Assembly (NCBI GenBank): GCA_016718525.1
Contig: JADKDD010000001.1
Coordinates: forward strand, 1,488,001 to 1,552,000
Direction of reading: 5' to 3'
From: Rhodocyclaceae bacterium
GTDB taxonomy: Bacteria; Pseudomonadota; Gammaproteobacteria; Burkholderiales; Rhodocyclaceae
DNA: 64,000 bases
Each line of letters opens with the position of its first letter. The stretch's first letter is position 1. The notes beneath the pieces were generated by a model. That model had not been told where the DNA came from, did no database searches, and saw only the letters and a program-made list of their open reading frames with translations. Shown here piece by piece: positions 61,682 to 64,000 of this stretch. A program made the position numbers and the translations under genes.

Positions 61682-62769
61682 TCGGACAGCACACCGCGCT
61701 TGATCTGATCAAGCTCAATTGAGTCGAACAGTGCCTTGAAATTTCCTTCACCGAAGCCTTCATTGCCTTTGCGCTGGATGATCTCGAAAAAGATCGGGCC
61801 AATCACCGTTTCAGTAAATATTTGCAGCAAGTAGCCCTGCCCTTCCGAGGGTGCACCGTCAATCAAAATCCGGCTAGCGCGAAGCGCAGATACGTCCTCC
61901 TTATGACCCTTCACGCGCTGGTCGATCTGATCGAAATAGGTATCCGGCGTGTCGAGAAACTTGATCCCGTTGGCTGCCATTGCAGTCACCGTTGCAACGA
62001 TGTCGTCGGTACCGAGGGCGATATGTTGAATGCCTTCGCCTTGGTAGGCGTTGAGAAACTCTTCAATCTGACTCTTGTCGTCGGATGACTCATTGATCGG
62101 AATGCGGATCTGGCCGCATGGACTGGTCATGGCTTTGCTCTTCAAACCAGTAAGCTTCCCTTCAATATCAAAGTAGCGAATTTCACGGAAGTTGAACAAT
62201 TTTTCGTAATAGCTGGCCCATACGCTCATTCGGCCGCGATGGACGTTATGAGTCAGATGATCGATGTAGGTCAGCCCGAAGCCGCGATTTTCGACCTCAT
62301 CGCCCAGGGCGACGAAATCCACGTCATAAATCGATTGACCACCATAACGGTCAACCAGATAAATCGGGCAGCCTCCGATTCCCTTGATCGCCGGAATCTG
62401 TAATTCCATGGCGCCGTATTGCTGCATATGCGGTTCAGCACCGAGGGAGCGGGCCCGTTCGAAAGCTGCCTTGGCATCCGTGACGCGAAACGCCATTGCA
62501 CATGCTGAGGGTCCATGGACGCGGGCAAACGACTGCGCGAAGCTGTCATGTTCGGCATTAACAATAAAATTGATTTCACCTTGCCGGTAAAGCGTCACAT
62601 CTTTGGAACGGTGTCGTGCGACTGCTTTGAAACCGAGCTGACAAAACAAGGCGCCGAGCAACTTTGGATCCGGTGCAGTGTATTCAACAAATTCAAAGCC
62701 ATCGGTACCCATCGGGTTGTCCCACAGTGCAGGGGCGGTCCGGCGGGCTTGTGCGAGATTGAGTGGCAT
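61678..62769 (-). CDS. hpd: 4-hydroxyphenylpyruvate dioxygenase
   Basis: Fe(II) dioxygenase that makes homogentisate from 4-hydroxyphenylpyruvate. 363 residues. Iron ligands in YIDHLTHNVHRGRM, GIQHIALGTDDI and the C-terminal IFFEIIQRKGN with GFGEGNFKALFDSIE, the family's closing helix. Start at the ATG of MPLNLAQARR with GGAGA upstream; 51 further in-frame codons have no support. First gene of the phenylalanine/tyrosine operon. Confidence 0.95.
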   Translation of the reverse strand: MPLNLAQARRTAPALWDNPMGTDGFEFVEYTAPDPKLLGALFCQLGFKAVARHRSKDVTLYRQGEINFIVNAEHDSFAQSFARVHGPSACAMAFRVTDAKAAFERARSLGAEPHMQQYGAMELQIPAIKGIGGCPIYLVDRYGGQSIYDVDFVALGDEVENRGFGLTYIDHLTHNVHRGRMSVWASYYEKLFNFREIRYFDIEGKLTGLKSKAMTSPCGQIRIPINESSDDKSQIEEFLNAYQGEGIQHIALGTDDIVATVTAMAANGIKFLDTPDTYFDQIDQRVKGHKEDVSALRASRILIDGAPSEGQGYLLQIFTETVIGPIFFEIIQRKGNEGFGEGNFKALFDSIELDQIKRGVLSE

Positions 62770-62992
62770 ATTTTTCTCCAGGCAAGCTTTTTTATTGCAA
62801 GTGACGCGCATGATAGTCCTGCTTGACGCTAGTGAAAAATGAGTTTCAAAACCTGCCGCCATGACCGACTGCGGGCAGTTCAGTTGCTCAACGCGAAAAT
62901 TAATCGCCGGCATTTTCCCCAACCGGTGTTTTTTCGTGCATCTGTAAACAAGTTCGCGTCACTCTAACGATGCCCCTGAATAGAATAGCTTA

Positions 62993-63742
62993 ATGACACC
63001 CATCGATATCAGCGAACAATCCGGCGTCCGTTTTTTGCATTTCGGTTCTGAATGGATTCAGGGAGCGATGCGCATTGCACGGCCATTTGCGCTGGAACTC
63101 GAGTACACCCGCGAGATGATGGTGCCGCTATTGATGTATCCGGACGACTGGCCAAAACGCGTGCTGATGATCGGGCTTGGTGCAGGTTCTCTGCTCAAGT
63201 TCATGTGGCGATACAGAGCCGGTTCCCGCATCACGGTCGTCGAAATTGATCCGCGTATGGAGGCGGCGGCGAGGCAGTTTTTCAAGTTGCCGGACAACCC
63301 CGAAAGGATTTCCATCCGGGTTGGCGACGGCGCAGATTTCATGATTACCTCGCGACATCAGTATGACCTGATTCTGGTCGACGGTTTCGATGCCGATGCT
63401 CGCGCCAACCGCCTGGACAGCGTCTCGTTTTATCTGAATTGCCGCGCCCGTCTGTCCGCGGATGGAATGCTTTGCGTGAACTTGCTGTCGCGCCGCAAGG
63501 ATTTCGGCAAAAGCCTCGCGCGCATGCAGGAGGCCTTTGAGGGACATGCCATTGCATTCCCATCCAATGACGTCGGCAATGCAATTGCGCTGGCCACCAA
63601 AGACCACTCGCCGGAACCGTCGGTCAAGGATCTTTCACTCGCAGCGAGCGCACTGAGAAAAGCAACGGGGTTAAACCTTGCACCGCAACTGGCGCGTATC
63701 AGCAAGTCAAATCACTTTCCTCGCGGTACGCTGAAAATCTGA
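62993..63742 (+). CDS. Spermidine-synthase-like methyltransferase-fold protein
   Basis: 249-residue Rossmann-fold protein similar to spermidine synthases. Motif I region VLMIGLGAGSLLKFMWRYR, acidic end of beta-2 TVVEIDPRMEAAARQFF, then GDGADFMI and YDLILVDGFDADARAN. It lacks the full N-terminal domain of true polyamine synthases, and no speD or speA lies nearby, so the reaction is unknown. Divergent from hpd. Confidence 0.85.
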   Translation: MTPIDISEQSGVRFLHFGSEWIQGAMRIARPFALELEYTREMMVPLLMYPDDWPKRVLMIGLGAGSLLKFMWRYRAGSRITVVEIDPRMEAAARQFFKLPDNPERISIRVGDGADFMITSRHQYDLILVDGFDADARANRLDSVSFYLNCRARLSADGMLCVNLLSRRKDFGKSLARMQEAFEGHAIAFPSNDVGNAIALATKDHSPEPSVKDLSLAASALRKATGLNLAPQLARISKSNHFPRGTLKI

Positions 63743-63752
63743 CGTAACCGAA

Positions 63753-64000
63753 TCAAGCCGGTGCCAGAACGTGCTCGACCAGTCCGGTCCAATAACGAAT
63801 GCCGTGAGGGATGATGTCGTCGTTGAAATCATAGTAGGCATTGTGCAGCATGCAGTTGCCATCCCTGCCGCCATTTCCCAGCCACACGTAACAGCCGGGA
63901 ACGGCCTGCGCCAAATAGGCAAAGTCCTCTGCCCCCATGCTCGGCTTCAAGTGGGTCACCACATTACTGCTGCCCAATACGCGGCGCGCAACCTGCCGAG
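63753..64000 (-). CDS. M20-family amidohydrolase/peptidase (5' end outside window)
   Basis: The last 81 residues of a gene entering from the right edge. PSMGAEDFAYLAQAVPGCYVW, LHNAYYDFNDDIIPHG and YWTGLVEHVLA are the C-terminal catalytic part of the IAA-amino-acid/hippurate hydrolase group of M20 enzymes. Convergent with the spermidine-synthase-like gene, 10 bp away. Confidence 0.88.
   Translation of the reverse strand, partial: RQVARRVLGSSNVVTHLKPSMGAEDFAYLAQAVPGCYVWLGNGGRDGNCMLHNAYYDFNDDIIPHGIRYWTGLVEHVLAPA

Overview
The window (64 kb) reads as a gene-dense stretch of a betaproteobacterial chromosome. The gene order recN - nadK / hrcA - hemH ... grpE - dnaK - dnaJ is typical of Betaproteobacteria, and a 2-oxoglutarate:NADP oxidoreductase-like cluster (FAD/Fe-S subunit, KorA, KorB) recalls Rhodocyclales-type facultative anaerobes such as Azoarcus and Thauera. 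The class is a fairly safe inference; the order is a guess. No phage, IS element, rRNA gene or CRISPR array was seen. One tRNA gene was found, selC (tRNA-Sec).

Layout. 1-12.3 kb: DNA repair (recN, cut by the window edge), NAD kinase, heat-shock repressor hrcA, ferrochelatase, small accessory enzymes, then trxC and the grpE-dnaK-dnaJ set with two sigma-32-type promoters. 12.3-31.3 kb: mixed housekeeping and accessory genes: a wax ester synthase/DGAT, an LtaS-like sulfatase, S9 and M13 peptidases, an AIM24-like protein, Tex, a DUF294 nucleotidyltransferase overlapping an exonuclease, a MATE transporter, an SDR and a CurA-like reductase. 31.4-36.3 kb: a MacAB-like export operon with a fusion protein, an ATPase, a DUF4345 protein and two tandem permeases. 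37.3-47.3 kb: one minus-strand operon for selenocysteine formate dehydrogenase: fdoG (in-frame UGA with a SECIS-like hairpin), fdoH, fdoI, fdhE, selA, selB, selC, then a GcvH-like lipoyl carrier and a DsrE-like protein. 48-53.2 kb: the divergent kor operon plus a CBS protein, behind a roughly 650 bp control region with an FNR-like dyad. 53.2-64 kb: an ArsC-like protein, Hsp33, maleylacetoacetate isomerase, a 1242-residue TPR-GAF-PAS-GGDEF-EAL protein, a phenylalanine/tyrosine catabolic block (hpd, phhA, VOC protein, FAH), a spermidine-synthase-like protein and the end of an M20 peptidase.

The most striking hidden structure is a dispersed repeat. I found nine copies by eye: seven short (27 bp) and two long (63 bp, with a nested hairpin). 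Its ends read CAGTTGGTGCTG and ACGCCGTTAA. Four copies are wholly or mostly intergenic, two of these supplying the stop codon of the adjacent gene. Five lie inside reading frames (grpE, tex, selA, hslO and the VOC gene), always in a stop-free frame and apparently in loops, linkers or tails. This resembles protein-coding palindromic elements such as the Rickettsia RPEs. The hslO copy adds about 21 residues to an Hsp33 that has also lost two of the four zinc/redox cysteines.

Working together, the formate dehydrogenase and kor operons face each other as two sources of low-potential electrons (formate; 2-oxoglutarate), which suggests anaerobic or microaerobic control. All functions are read from sequence motifs and recalled family knowledge; no database search was run.
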